Counted from the first letter of the stretch, positions 1-6,279 are shown. The stretch is DNA of 11,237 bases from Candidatus Bathyarchaeota archaeon (GCA_009889585.1 WUQV01000265.1:1-11237); one strand, 5' to 3'. Numbers and translations are program-made. The notes: a model not told the origin generated them from the letters alone.

Positions 1-437
1 AACCGTCCAACATCGACCTCGACGCTCATTTCGCTCAGCCTGTATTTAATTATCGACCTAGCCTCTTCCTCTATGTCTAGAGTGAGCTTTTCAAGAGTCC
101 TTTCGACCCTGCCTAGCTTAATGTTGATCGACCTAATCTCCTTTAGCATCTCGTTAAAGTCCTCCCTAAGCTTAATCTGCTCCTTTCTAAGCTCTGCCTG
201 CTCCTCCCTAAGCTTAACTAGCTCCTCGGCAAACGTCCTCATCTCCTTCCTCATGCTGGCCTGTTCCTTCCTTAAGTTGACCTGCTCCTCCCTAAGGCTC
301 CTCTGCTCGGCCTCTATGCCGTCGAGCCTCTTGAGGACCTCGGCCATGCCTAGATAGCCTAGGACGGCGTACTTGAACTCCTCGTCCTCCTTAAGGAGCT
401 TAAGGAAGTCCTCTTTCACCTCATGCCACCGGCCCAT
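1..437 (-). CDS. Coiled-coil protein, N-terminal part (DUF3782 / PD-(D/E)XK-like type), cut by window edge
   Basis: The frame is open from an ATG at 437 to the left edge of the window (145 codons visible, no stop), so only the N-terminal part is present. It starts MGRWHEVKEDFLKLL and has a region around residues 40-95 built of seven-residue units of the type LREEQ/LRKEQ, a long charged coiled coil. At DNA level these are degenerate 21-bp repeats. The last visible residues (IIKYRLSEMSVEVDVGR) resemble the junction where thermophilic archaeal proteins of this type pass into a C-terminal PD-(D/E)XK nuclease-like domain. That domain would lie outside the window, so nuclease relation is inference from family memory. 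A TATA-like box at 469-478 gives a short leader, supporting the ATG at 437. The small membrane protein upstream ends inside that box and may be a functional partner. Confidence 0.75.
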   Translation of the reverse strand, partial: MGRWHEVKEDFLKLLKEDEEFKYAVLGYLGMAEVLKRLDGIEAEQRSLREEQVNLRKEQASMRKEMRTFAEELVKLREEQAELRKEQIKLREDFNEMLKEIRSINIKLGRVERTLEKLTLDIEEEARSIIKYRLSEMSVEVDVGR

Positions 438-468
438 CCTACTCCAACCGTGGCTATGCAGACGCCCT

Positions 469-478
469 ATTATATAAG
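469..478 (-). promoter_or_regulatory. TATA-like box for the coiled-coil gene
   Basis: The minus strand reads CTTATATAAT here, centred about 37 bp before the ATG at 437. An archaeal TATA box initiates roughly 25-27 bp downstream, so the mRNA would begin near 447 with a leader of about 10 nt. It overlaps the stop codon (470-472) of the small membrane-protein gene, so the two genes are adjacent but can be transcribed separately. Confidence 0.5.
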
Positions 479-604
479 GGTCATAGATGGGATCTTACCT
501 TCAAGTCTAGCCAGCTTATTACCCAACCAATATGCTGGGGAAATAGCTGAGACCACCACCGAGAGCATAACTCCTATGGGGCCCAGAATCAGCTCAAGTT
601 GCAC
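470..604 (-). CDS. Small single-span membrane protein (44 aa)
   Basis: This is a 44-codon frame starting with GTG directly after an in-frame TAG. Residues 5-28 are almost wholly hydrophobic (LILGPIGVMLSVVVSAI, then SPAYWLG), a good transmembrane helix. They are followed by NKLARLEGKI, a short amphipathic, coiled-coil-like tail that would face the cytoplasm. Small archaeal proteins with one helix and an 'RLE' tail are common beside coiled-coil proteins like the one downstream, so pairing is plausible but inferred. A TATA-like box lies at 638-647, giving a leader of roughly 13 nt; no Shine-Dalgarno site is visible. The first codons (VQLELILG) are nearly repeated just upstream in another frame (LQLEPILG), so the true N-terminus may have been altered by duplication or a frameshift. 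Function unknown. Confidence 0.5.
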   Translation of the reverse strand: MQLELILGPIGVMLSVVVSAISPAYWLGNKLARLEGKIPSMTLI

Positions 605-637
605 CTAGGATCGGCTCTAGCTGTAGATCTTCAGAAC

Positions 638-647
638 TCATATAAAG
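638..647 (-). promoter_or_regulatory. TATA-like box for the small membrane protein
   Basis: The minus strand reads CTTTATATGA, centred about 39 bp before the GTG at 604. This is the only strong TATA-like sequence in the 60 bp upstream and supports transcription of the 44-codon frame. Confidence 0.4.
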
Positions 648-1299
648 GTTTACTTGTTAAAGACGCGAAGCTTTCGCCAATATGAGAGCTTTCGCCATAA
701 GCGAACAGAATCCGTAGGGATATGGTTTCAAAGAGGACGTTTGGTGAACCATCACTTAAAGATAAAGGGGTGGACACATGAAGTGGGCTGGCCACAAGTT
801 CGAACCTTACCCGTACCAAAGGAAGGCTTCGGGCTTCTTTTGAACCCACATCGGCCTTAAGGTCATGTTGGTTAGGAAGTTGTTAAGCTTATACGTACTG
901 GACGAGGTGCCGAGCCCCTAACCCTACGAGTAGGAAAGAATGTTTTAGGTTTGCCATTAAGGATCATTATAACACTTCATCCGTAGTCTCCAAGGCTTTT
1001 GCATCACTATGCTCATGACTTCCTTCCTCAGCGTCAGCGGCCTCACTTTTCTTTCGGCCTTAGGTTACTTGCAGTATAGGTCATGATGCATACCGTTTGA
1101 GCCTTATCAGCTTCTTACGGGGCCGTTGATTATGACTTCAAAGGAAGTCGCATTCATATTCTTCGACAAGATGACCATTTCAGGTTAATCGTGAGAGTGA
1201 GGCCCTTCTTTAGCTGCGTACACCCCTGCCGTTTGCTCTAAGCCTTGCGGAGAGCGGCCCGACGCGATGACCTTTTCGTCCATTAAACCTTTTAACGGC
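648..1299. other. Gene-poor region, probably decayed coding sequence
   Basis: About 650 bp without a convincing gene. All frames on both strands are broken every few dozen codons. Short open stretches have protein-like composition but no recognisable family, for example a plus-strand 21-codon frame from 778 beginning MKWAGHKFEPYPYQ, whose ATG overlaps the stop of the preceding short frame, and a hydrophobic stretch from 1009 (MLMTSFLSVSGLTFLSALGY). A 10-bp direct repeat (GCTTTCGCCA) occurs twice, 20 bp apart, near 670-698. The simplest reading is a graveyard of former genes, but I could not identify any parent family. Confidence 0.5.
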
Positions 1300-1323
1300 C
1301 TAAAAGCGCTTCGCAATAGCGCT
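1300..1323 (-). terminator. Stem-loop after copA with short T-run
   Basis: On the minus strand, 17 nt after the copA stop codon, AGCGCT, a 7-nt loop (ATTGCGA) and AGCGCT form a 6-bp GC-rich stem followed directly by TTTTA. A hairpin with a short T-run directly after the last gene of the operon is a plausible transcription end, although archaeal terminators depend mainly on the T-run. Confidence 0.35.
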
Positions 1324-1339
1324 AAGAAGCCCTTGGGAC

Positions 1340-3496
1340 TTATTTCGCTTCGAATCCCCTCAAGAGTAAGGAATTGCCTACAACGATGAGGTCGCTCACT
1401 ACCATAGCGATAGCACAAACCATTGGAGGAAGAATCACCATATGAAACACAGGGTATAAGATCCCCGCTGCTAATGGAATAGTAATAATATTATAAGAAA
1501 AAGCCCATATTAGATTTTGCTTAATCTTATTCATAGTCTTCCTACTCAATTTCAAAGCATAATCAACATTCCTTAGATCATCACTAACTAAAATAATATT
1601 TCCAGCTTCTTTAGCAATATCCGTGCCACTACCAATGGCAATCCCTATATCCGCCTGAGTTAAAGCAGGAGCATCATTTATCCCATCCCCAACCATAGCC
1701 ACTACCTTCCCACCTTCTTGCAAGCTCTTAATCACAGCCACCTTCTCCCTAGGCAACACTTCAGCAATAACTCGATTCATATTCAATTCCTTAGCAATAA
1801 ACATTGCCGTCCTCTTGCTATCGCCTGTAAGCATCACCACCTCTAACCCATCCCTCCTTAATCTTTCTATCACCTCACTTGAGCCATCCTTTAAGACATC
1901 AGCAACAGCGATTACACCAACGGCCTTTTCATTAATTGCAAGAATCATAACCGTTTTACCTTGGCTCTGCAATCTTTTAATCCTCTCCGTAATAAAATCC
2001 ATCCTTATATTATCCTCTTCCATCAATTTACTATTACCTAATGAAATTTCCTTATCATTATATCTAGCCTTAACTCCCCTCCCCGGTATGGCGATAAAGT
2101 AATGGGCATCCGGTATTTCCACTCCCATTTCCTTTGCCTTTTGCACCACTGCCTCACCTAATGGATGCCCCGAATTCTTCTCGGCAATGGCAGCGAATTT
2201 TAATACTTCCCTTTCCTCCCACCCGTTAATAGGGATAACGTCTGTTACCACTGGCTTTCCTAACGTTAAAGTACCCGTCTTATCAAAAATTACGCATTTG
2301 AGTCGGCTGATGAGTTCTAAGGCTTTAGCGTCTTTAAACAAGATGCCGCGCTCCGCCCCCTTGCTTATGCCCACCCAAACCGCAGTCGGAGTGGCTATGC
2401 CCAAGGCGCAAGGGCAGGCGACAACCAACGTCGCCACGAGGGCCAATAGGGCGAATTGAATGGACTCGCCCGCGAGGAAATGCCATACGGAAAACGTGAG
2501 AAGAGCGAGGAGCAAAACCGCTGGCGTGAAGTATTGAACCACACGGTCTGCAAGCCTTTGAATCGGTGCCTTTGAGTTCAAGGCCTCCTCAACTAAATCG
2601 ACTATTTGTGCTAACATAGTATCACGACCTACTTTTGTAGCTTGAAACTTTAAAATACCGGTCTTATTTATCGTCGCGCCAATGACTTCGTCTCCTGCCT
2701 TTTTCTCTACGGGTATGGGCTCACCGCTTATCATCGACTCATCTACAGAGGAATATCCCTCAATAACTACGCCATCCACTGGTATTTTCTCACCAGGTCT
2801 AACTATAACGATATTCCCCACCACTACTTCCTCCACTGGAATATCCTCCTCCTTCCCCTCCTTAATCACCCTAGCCGTCCTAGGGGCAAGTTCCATCAAC
2901 TTCATTATTGCCCCTCCGGCCCGCTTACATGCGACATCCTCTAATAACATCCCAAGACTTACGGTAGTTATGAGCACTGCTGCCACCTCATAAAAGGTAG
3001 GGCCATGGATAAAGAAGGTAGTAGTCACGCTGTAGAAATAAGCAACTGATGTACTTAAGATATATAAAGTATCTACAGTTATTGTCTTAGCCCTTAATCC
3101 ATAATACGTCCTTTTATAGAAAGGAAAGCCAACCACAAATTGAACAGGAGTGGCTAAGAGGAAGAGCAAATACTTCATTTCCGGAAAGCGAAAGAACAAC
3201 TCCAGAGTTAATATTAGAATAGAAAGAAAGAGGCCGAGGAAGAGAAGATGCCATCCTTTTCGTATTTCCTCCCCTCCCTCCAACTCCATGGCCTTATATC
3301 CTAGGCCCCTTATGATTCTTATAATTTCATTTACCTCTATCTCCTTAGGATTATATTCTAAGGCAGCTCTTTTAGTTAGGAATTCAACCATAATATTTAA
3401 TACTCCTCGCTTGCCAGCAAGGATATGCTCAATAGCAATCGCACAACTTGGACAGCACATTCCCTCTATCTTTAAGATAACTTTCTTGGTACTCAT
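1340..3496 (-). CDS. copA: Copper-exporting P1B-type ATPase (CopA-like)
   Basis: This 718-aa membrane pump moves Cu(I) out of the cytoplasm at the cost of ATP. An N-terminal metal-binding domain (residues 1-70) carries GMCCPSC, with C15 and C18 as the usual pair and an extra C14. Eight membrane spans follow the P1B plan. The actuator domain has SGEP (257-260) in place of TGES. Span 6 carries CPC (361-363). The phosphorylation motif is DKTGT (D405), the nucleotide domain has SGHP (442-445), and the hinge has TGD (557-559) and GDGIND (603-608). Span 7 has YN-x4-P (668-674), typical of Cu(I) pumps. Span 8 reads MVVSD (698-702) where MxxSS is usual, which is odd. The ATG overlaps the stop of the upstream E1-like gene (ATGA), so translation is coupled. 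The gene is AT-rich except for about residues 306-385, which are GC-rich. Silver or another monovalent metal is the main alternative substrate. Confidence 0.93.
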   Translation of the reverse strand: MSTKKVILKIEGMCCPSCAIAIEHILAGKRGVLNIMVEFLTKRAALEYNPKEIEVNEIIRIIRGLGYKAMELEGGEEIRKGWHLLFLGLFLSILILTLELFFRFPEMKYLLFLLATPVQFVVGFPFYKRTYYGLRAKTITVDTLYILSTSVAYFYSVTTTFFIHGPTFYEVAAVLITTVSLGMLLEDVACKRAGGAIMKLMELAPRTARVIKEGKEEDIPVEEVVVGNIVIVRPGEKIPVDGVVIEGYSSVDESMISGEPIPVEKKAGDEVIGATINKTGILKFQATKVGRDTMLAQIVDLVEEALNSKAPIQRLADRVVQYFTPAVLLLALLTFSVWHFLAGESIQFALLALVATLVVACPCALGIATPTAVWVGISKGAERGILFKDAKALELISRLKCVIFDKTGTLTLGKPVVTDVIPINGWEEREVLKFAAIAEKNSGHPLGEAVVQKAKEMGVEIPDAHYFIAIPGRGVKARYNDKEISLGNSKLMEEDNIRMDFITERIKRLQSQGKTVMILAINEKAVGVIAVADVLKDGSSEVIERLRRDGLEVVMLTGDSKRTAMFIAKELNMNRVIAEVLPREKVAVIKSLQEGGKVVAMVGDGINDAPALTQADIGIAIGSGTDIAKEAGNIILVSDDLRNVDYALKLSRKTMNKIKQNLIWAFSYNIITIPLAAGILYPVFHMVILPPMVCAIAMVVSDLIVVGNSLLLRGFEAK

Positions 3497-4242
3497 TTTT
3501 TAATCCCACAAATAGGACATGACTCATTCCTTGCCACTTTAATAATATCAAACTTCATAAACTCCCCATCGATGATCACTAAATTACTGCCAGTTGTCTC
3601 ACCCATCCCAGTTATTATCTTCACGGCCTCCACAACCTGAAGGCCAGCCGTGACTGCCGGAATGGCGCCTAAGACGGGGAGTAGCTTGACCTCCCGAGGC
3701 GGGGTTGGAATGAGGCACTGAAGGCAAGGGGTTTTACCAGGTATTATCGTCATCAGCCTGCCCTCCAGCCCGTAGATGGCAGCGTGAATAAAGGGTATGC
3801 CGAGCTCATGACAGGCCTTATTTAATATAAACCTAGTTCTAAAGTTATCCATTCCATCCATAACTACGTTCGATCCTCTGATTAGTTCCTTAACGTTCTC
3901 TTCGTTTATTTCCTTTATTAGACCGCACAATTCCACCGTAGGGTTTATTTGATTCAACTTCTCCATAGCTGAATCAACCTTATATCTACCGATGTCTTTA
4001 TCCCAATGAAGTATTTGTCGATTAAGATTACTCAATTCTACCTTCTCTTTATCAATAAGAATAAGCCTACCTACTCCAGCTACTGCTAGATAGATAGATG
4101 AAATACAACCTAGACCGCCTAAACCTGCCACAATCACTGTAGCTGATTTTAACTTCCTTTGTCCTTCTACTCCAAGGTTAGGCAACCTTATTTGCCTATC
4201 ATAGCGCTCTAAGTCCTGGGCCGTTAACTCTATATTAATCAT
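3493..4242 (-). CDS. E1-like adenylyltransferase (MoeB/ThiF/HesA family)
   Basis: This cytoplasmic enzyme belongs to the family that adenylates the C-terminal glycine of a ubiquitin-like sulfur carrier (MoaD, ThiS or archaeal SAMP), preparing it for sulfur transfer or conjugation. Numbered from the ATG at 4242 (249 aa): YDRQIRLPNLG near 14-24, the nucleotide loop GLGGLG (40-45), SNLNRQ (71-76) with the conserved Arg, DGMDN (129-133), and zinc-site pairs C173-x2-C176 and C242-x2-C245. The C-terminal rhodanese domain of some homologues is absent. I prefer ATG 4242 to the GTG at 4251 because AGGTGA (4248-4253) sits 5 nt before this ATG and covers the GTG. The last codons overlap the start of copA by 4 nt. 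No sulfur-carrier gene lies nearby, so the substrate is open, and the pairing with a copper pump is unexplained. Confidence 0.88.
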   Translation of the reverse strand: MINIELTAQDLERYDRQIRLPNLGVEGQRKLKSATVIVAGLGGLGCISSIYLAVAGVGRLILIDKEKVELSNLNRQILHWDKDIGRYKVDSAMEKLNQINPTVELCGLIKEINEENVKELIRGSNVVMDGMDNFRTRFILNKACHELGIPFIHAAIYGLEGRLMTIIPGKTPCLQCLIPTPPREVKLLPVLGAIPAVTAGLQVVEAVKIITGMGETTGSNLVIIDGEFMKFDIIKVARNESCPICGIKK

Positions 4243-4247
4243 CTCGT

Positions 4248-4253
4248 TCACCT
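4248..4253 (-). promoter_or_regulatory. Shine-Dalgarno site that decides the start of the E1-like gene
   Basis: The minus strand reads AGGTGA followed by a 5-nt spacer and the ATG at 4242. A possible GTG start at 4251 lies inside this site, which makes the downstream ATG the better start. Confidence 0.55.
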
Positions 4254-4307
4254 TTTTACTTTAATGCTATTAATAAAGATTGTGTTATTAAACCCAGATG
4301 AGCGGAG

Positions 4308-4317
4308 CTTAAATATC
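4308..4317 (-). promoter_or_regulatory. Possible TATA-like box for the E1-like gene/copA operon
   Basis: The minus strand reads GATATTTAAG about 70 bp before the ATG at 4242, which would give a leader of some 40 nt. That fits the presence of a Shine-Dalgarno site. An alternative AT-rich stretch at 4266-4278 would leave almost no leader. The palindromes at 4326-4355 lie just upstream of this box. Confidence 0.35.
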
Positions 4318-4325
4318 GTCGAAAA

Positions 4326-4355
4326 GATAGCAATACCGCTATCATCAGCGCTGAT
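4326..4355. repeat. Two adjacent palindromes in the divergent intergenic region
   Basis: GATAGC (4326-4331) and GCTATC (4338-4343) form a perfect 6-bp inverted repeat with a 6-nt spacer. It is followed immediately by the perfect 12-bp palindrome ATCAGCGCTGAT (4344-4355). They sit 9 bp upstream of the proposed TATA box of the E1-like gene/copA operon, where an archaeal activator or repressor would bind. Operator function is inference. Confidence 0.45.
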
Positions 4356-4413
4356 ATGAGCGGGCTGACCTACGTCACTAAATAGAGCCCTAAAGGTTTC
4401 AGGGTGACAGCTT

Positions 4414-4432
4414 AAGGAGCCGGAGGCTCCTT
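4414..4432. repeat. Perfect 8-bp hairpin before the uracil-DNA glycosylase promoter
   Basis: AAGGAGCC, loop GGA, GGCTCCTT: a perfect 8-bp stem with a 3-nt loop, ending 8 bp before the TATA-like box at 4441-4450. It could be an operator or a structure-forming relic. There is no T-run, so a terminator is unlikely. Confidence 0.45.
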
Positions 4433-4440
4433 CATAGGAG

Positions 4441-4450
4441 CTTTTATATC
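4441..4450 (+). promoter_or_regulatory. TATA-like box for the uracil-DNA glycosylase operon
   Basis: CTTTTATATC is centred about 40 bp before the TTG start at 4486, predicting initiation near 4472 and a leader of about 14 nt. Confidence 0.5.
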
Positions 4451-4485
4451 GTAAAAACGACGTTTAGCTCAGGTCGGGGCCAGCG

Positions 4486-5085
4486 TTGAAACAGGAGCTC
4501 ATGGAAGGGCTCGCAGCCCACGTGAGAGCTTGTAGGAAATGCGGTTTATCAGCCCATCGAAGGAATCCCGTCGTCGGGGAGGGAAGCCTCGACGCCACGG
4601 TCATGTTCATCGGGGAGGCCCCAGGCTTTTGGGAGGACGTTAAAGGGAGGCCGTTCGTAGGAGCCGCTGGAAAGCTGCTCGACAGGTTAATATCGTCGGC
4701 CGGGCTATCTCGAAGCAAGGTTTACATAGGGAACATTCTCAAGTGCCGTCCGCCTGAAAACAGGGACCCTAGGCCGGATGAGGTTGAGGCATGCGCCCAT
4801 TACCTAGATCGGCAGATCGAGATAATACGGCCTAAGATCATAGTCACGCTCGGAAGGCATTCGACGAACTACATCCTCTTTAAGGCTGGCTTAAGCGTTG
4901 AGGGAATATCCAAGCTTCACGGAAGGGTTTACGAGGCCAACGTCCTAGGCCTGCCGGTCGTTATCATGCCGACGTATCATCCTGCTGCAGCACTTTATAA
5001 CGTTAAGTTTCAAGGCGAGCTTGAGAGGGACTTTGACGTCTTGAGGTCCGAGGTAGAGAAGCTAAGCCTTAAGAAAGAGGCCTAG
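4486..5085 (+). CDS. Family-4 uracil-DNA glycosylase (Fe-S type)
   Basis: This enzyme cuts uracil bases out of DNA, starting base-excision repair of deaminated cytosine, which is frequent at high temperature. The 199-aa protein has the typical length and all four iron-sulfur cysteines: C16 and C19 (ACRKCGL), C87 (LKCRPPENRDP) and C103 (EACAHYL). Motif 1 is GEAPGFWED (43-51), followed by GRPFVGAAG (54-62). The late motif HPAAALYN near residue 165 corresponds to the conserved His region that contacts the DNA. The start used is TTG at 4486. An ATG at 4501 is possible, but the GGAG before it lies only 3 nt away, and the longer form keeps the usual distance to the first cysteine. The next gene follows after 7 bp, forming an operon. 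Codon use is GC-richer than in the neighbouring copA cassette. Confidence 0.93.
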   Translation: MKQELMEGLAAHVRACRKCGLSAHRRNPVVGEGSLDATVMFIGEAPGFWEDVKGRPFVGAAGKLLDRLISSAGLSRSKVYIGNILKCRPPENRDPRPDEVEACAHYLDRQIEIIRPKIIVTLGRHSTNYILFKAGLSVEGISKLHGRVYEANVLGLPVVIMPTYHPAAALYNVKFQGELERDFDVLRSEVEKLSLKKEA

Positions 5086-5092
5086 GTCGCAT

Positions 5093-5872
5093 TTGTCGAT
5101 GACGTCAGAACGGGCCGTAGAACGGATCATCCCACGGCTTCAGCTCCAAATCGGAGGGGTTAAAATTCCGAGGATCTTGCTTGGCACGTCCCCGTTCATC
5201 GGAGCAGGCCAATTCGGAGGGAGGGCGTATCTATACCACTTGAAGTTCTACATGAACCCGATGAACATCGTTAAGATAGCCTCTAAGGCCGTCGAGCTAG
5301 GGGTTACAGGGGTTCAAGCCCTTCCTCATCGCCCGATACTTCAGGCCCTTAAGGCTGTTGAAGGGGAACGTGGCGTGAAGCTAACGGTGGTGGGAACGAT
5401 AGGGCCAGACGACCCGATCGAGGACATCAAGAGCTTTAAGGGCCTTAACACCGTCGCGATGGTGTTACACGGAGCCCTTACAGACGGAAGGTCCGAACGT
5501 CAGATATCGAAGCTGTTGGACGAAATTCGCGCCGCGAACAGCTTAGCTGGCGTCGCCACGCATCATCCGTTCTCCACGTTAAGCTGGCTGTTGAGAACGG
5601 AGTTAGACGTGGACTTAATCATGCTGCCGTTCAACAAGCTCGGCGCCTTCATGGACGCAAAGCCTGAGAGAGTGGCCGAGCTCGTAAAGGGGGTTAAGAA
5701 GCCCGTCTTAGGGAAGAAGGCCTTAGCAGCTGGCCGCATTCCTCCTGACGAGGCCTTAAGCTTCGTCGCTAAGTCCGGTTGTATCGACGCCGTGGCGCTA
5801 GGGATCGCGTCGGAGCACGAGGCCGAGGAGACGTTTAAAGCTGCGGCCTGCGCATTTTCAAACGTACCTTAA
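5093..5872 (+). CDS. Conserved archaeal TIM-barrel-like protein, function unknown
   Basis: A 259-aa protein with no signal peptide or membrane span. It opens with a strand leading into LGTSPFIGAGQFG (near 30-42). It then alternates hydrophobic strands and helices: GVTGVQALPHRP, VGTIGPDD, VAMVLHGALTDGR, VATHHPFSTLSWLL, DLIMLPFNKLGAFMD, KPVLGKKALAAGRIPPDEAL and AVALGIASEHEAEETF. The last two blocks resemble the end of aldo/keto-reductase-type TIM barrels. I do not recognise a characterised family, and an intact aldo/keto reductase catalytic set was not established, so the activity is open. The start used is TTG 5093, 5 nt after a weak AGGT. ATG 5099 two codons on is an alternative. It follows the glycosylase by 7 bp and is probably co-transcribed with it; whether it has a role in DNA repair is unknown. 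Confidence 0.8.
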   Translation: MSMTSERAVERIIPRLQLQIGGVKIPRILLGTSPFIGAGQFGGRAYLYHLKFYMNPMNIVKIASKAVELGVTGVQALPHRPILQALKAVEGERGVKLTVVGTIGPDDPIEDIKSFKGLNTVAMVLHGALTDGRSERQISKLLDEIRAANSLAGVATHHPFSTLSWLLRTELDVDLIMLPFNKLGAFMDAKPERVAELVKGVKKPVLGKKALAAGRIPPDEALSFVAKSGCIDAVALGIASEHEAEETFKAAACAFSNVP

Positions 5873-5919
5873 GCCTTAGTTGCCTTAGCTCGTTACCTTA
5901 TGAAGCTGACGCAAGACCT

Positions 5920-6247
5920 TTAGATGATCTCTAGCTCGAATCTCTTGTCCTTGATCTTTGACGTATAGAAGTCCTGCTCCGTCGACGGATGGTTTACTTC
6001 AGCTACGGGATGTCGAAATTAATCGAGGAGGACATTTATTTTAGAGGAGAGAGTGTCAGATAAGTCCCTCTAACTTTTCGTTTGGCTCCTTAGCTCTACG
6101 CCTCTTTCGGCGGCAGCCTTTACGATCTCGGCTGAAGCGCTCCATAACTTCTCCGAGGCTTAAACAGCGTCTCCTTTAGATAGGAATCCCTCGGCCTCCT
6201 TTAAGGTACTTACGGTTTAAGTTAAGGTAATGGTCATGGCTGAACAT
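5920..6247 (-). pseudogene. PaREP1-like (HEPN superfamily) pseudogene
   Basis: From an ATG at 6247 the minus strand reads MFSHDHYLNLNRKYLK. After one extra base it reads EAEGFLSKGDAV-stop-ASEKLWSASAE, then IVKAAAERGVELRS, then further blocks to a final stop at 5920-5922 (ending KDKRFELEII). The run KYLKEAE..L.KGD.VQASEKLW.AAAE.VKA is the hallmark of PaREP1-type proteins of thermophilic Thermoproteota. There is one frameshift near residue 16 (AAAGG for AAGG) and three in-frame stops (TAA, TAG, TAA), while about 300 nt remain otherwise in one frame. This points to recent loss. The second half does not match what I remember of PaREP1, so its end may be a fusion or divergent. A TATA-like CTTTTAAG near 6271-6278 lies about 27 bp before the ATG, so the original promoter still seems visible. 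Confidence 0.6.
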
Positions 6248-6279
6248 TATCTCCTAAAACTTAAGGCTAGCTTAAAAGT

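Noticed and set aside
60..330. Regularly spaced similar 21-bp units as a possible CRISPR array or satellite
   Set aside because: The spacing equals seven codons in frame and the units encode LREEQ/LRKEQ coiled-coil heptads; there are no unique spacers.
654..860. Plus-strand 68-codon and minus-strand 72-codon frames in the left gene-poor region
   Set aside because: They overlap each other on opposite strands, match no family I know, and lie in a region where all frames are otherwise broken.
1118..1185. Plus-strand stretch reading KEVAFIFFDKMTISG, similar to the P-type ATPase DKTGT region, next to copA
   Set aside because: Only a few residues match, the flanking residues do not fit a P-type ATPase, and the frame is closed on both sides. 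Chance is more likely than a second ATPase remnant.
1349..1358. TTCGAATCCC at the copA 3' end, and GTTCGAACC near 796, as possible tRNA T-loops or attachment-site copies
   Set aside because: The flanking bases form no T stem or acceptor stem, and the identity with the tRNA-Ser 3' end is limited to about ten bases. The first lies in the copA coding sequence.
1185..1418. Minus-strand 77-codon frame overlapping the 3' end of copA
   Set aside because: It overlaps a secure gene in another phase, has no start signal or recognisable family, and looks like a shadow continuing into non-coding DNA.
4350..4410. Possible C/D-box guide RNA between the divergent operons
   Set aside because: TGATATGA and CTGA-like strings occur, but no proper C, D', C', D box order with correct spacing was found.
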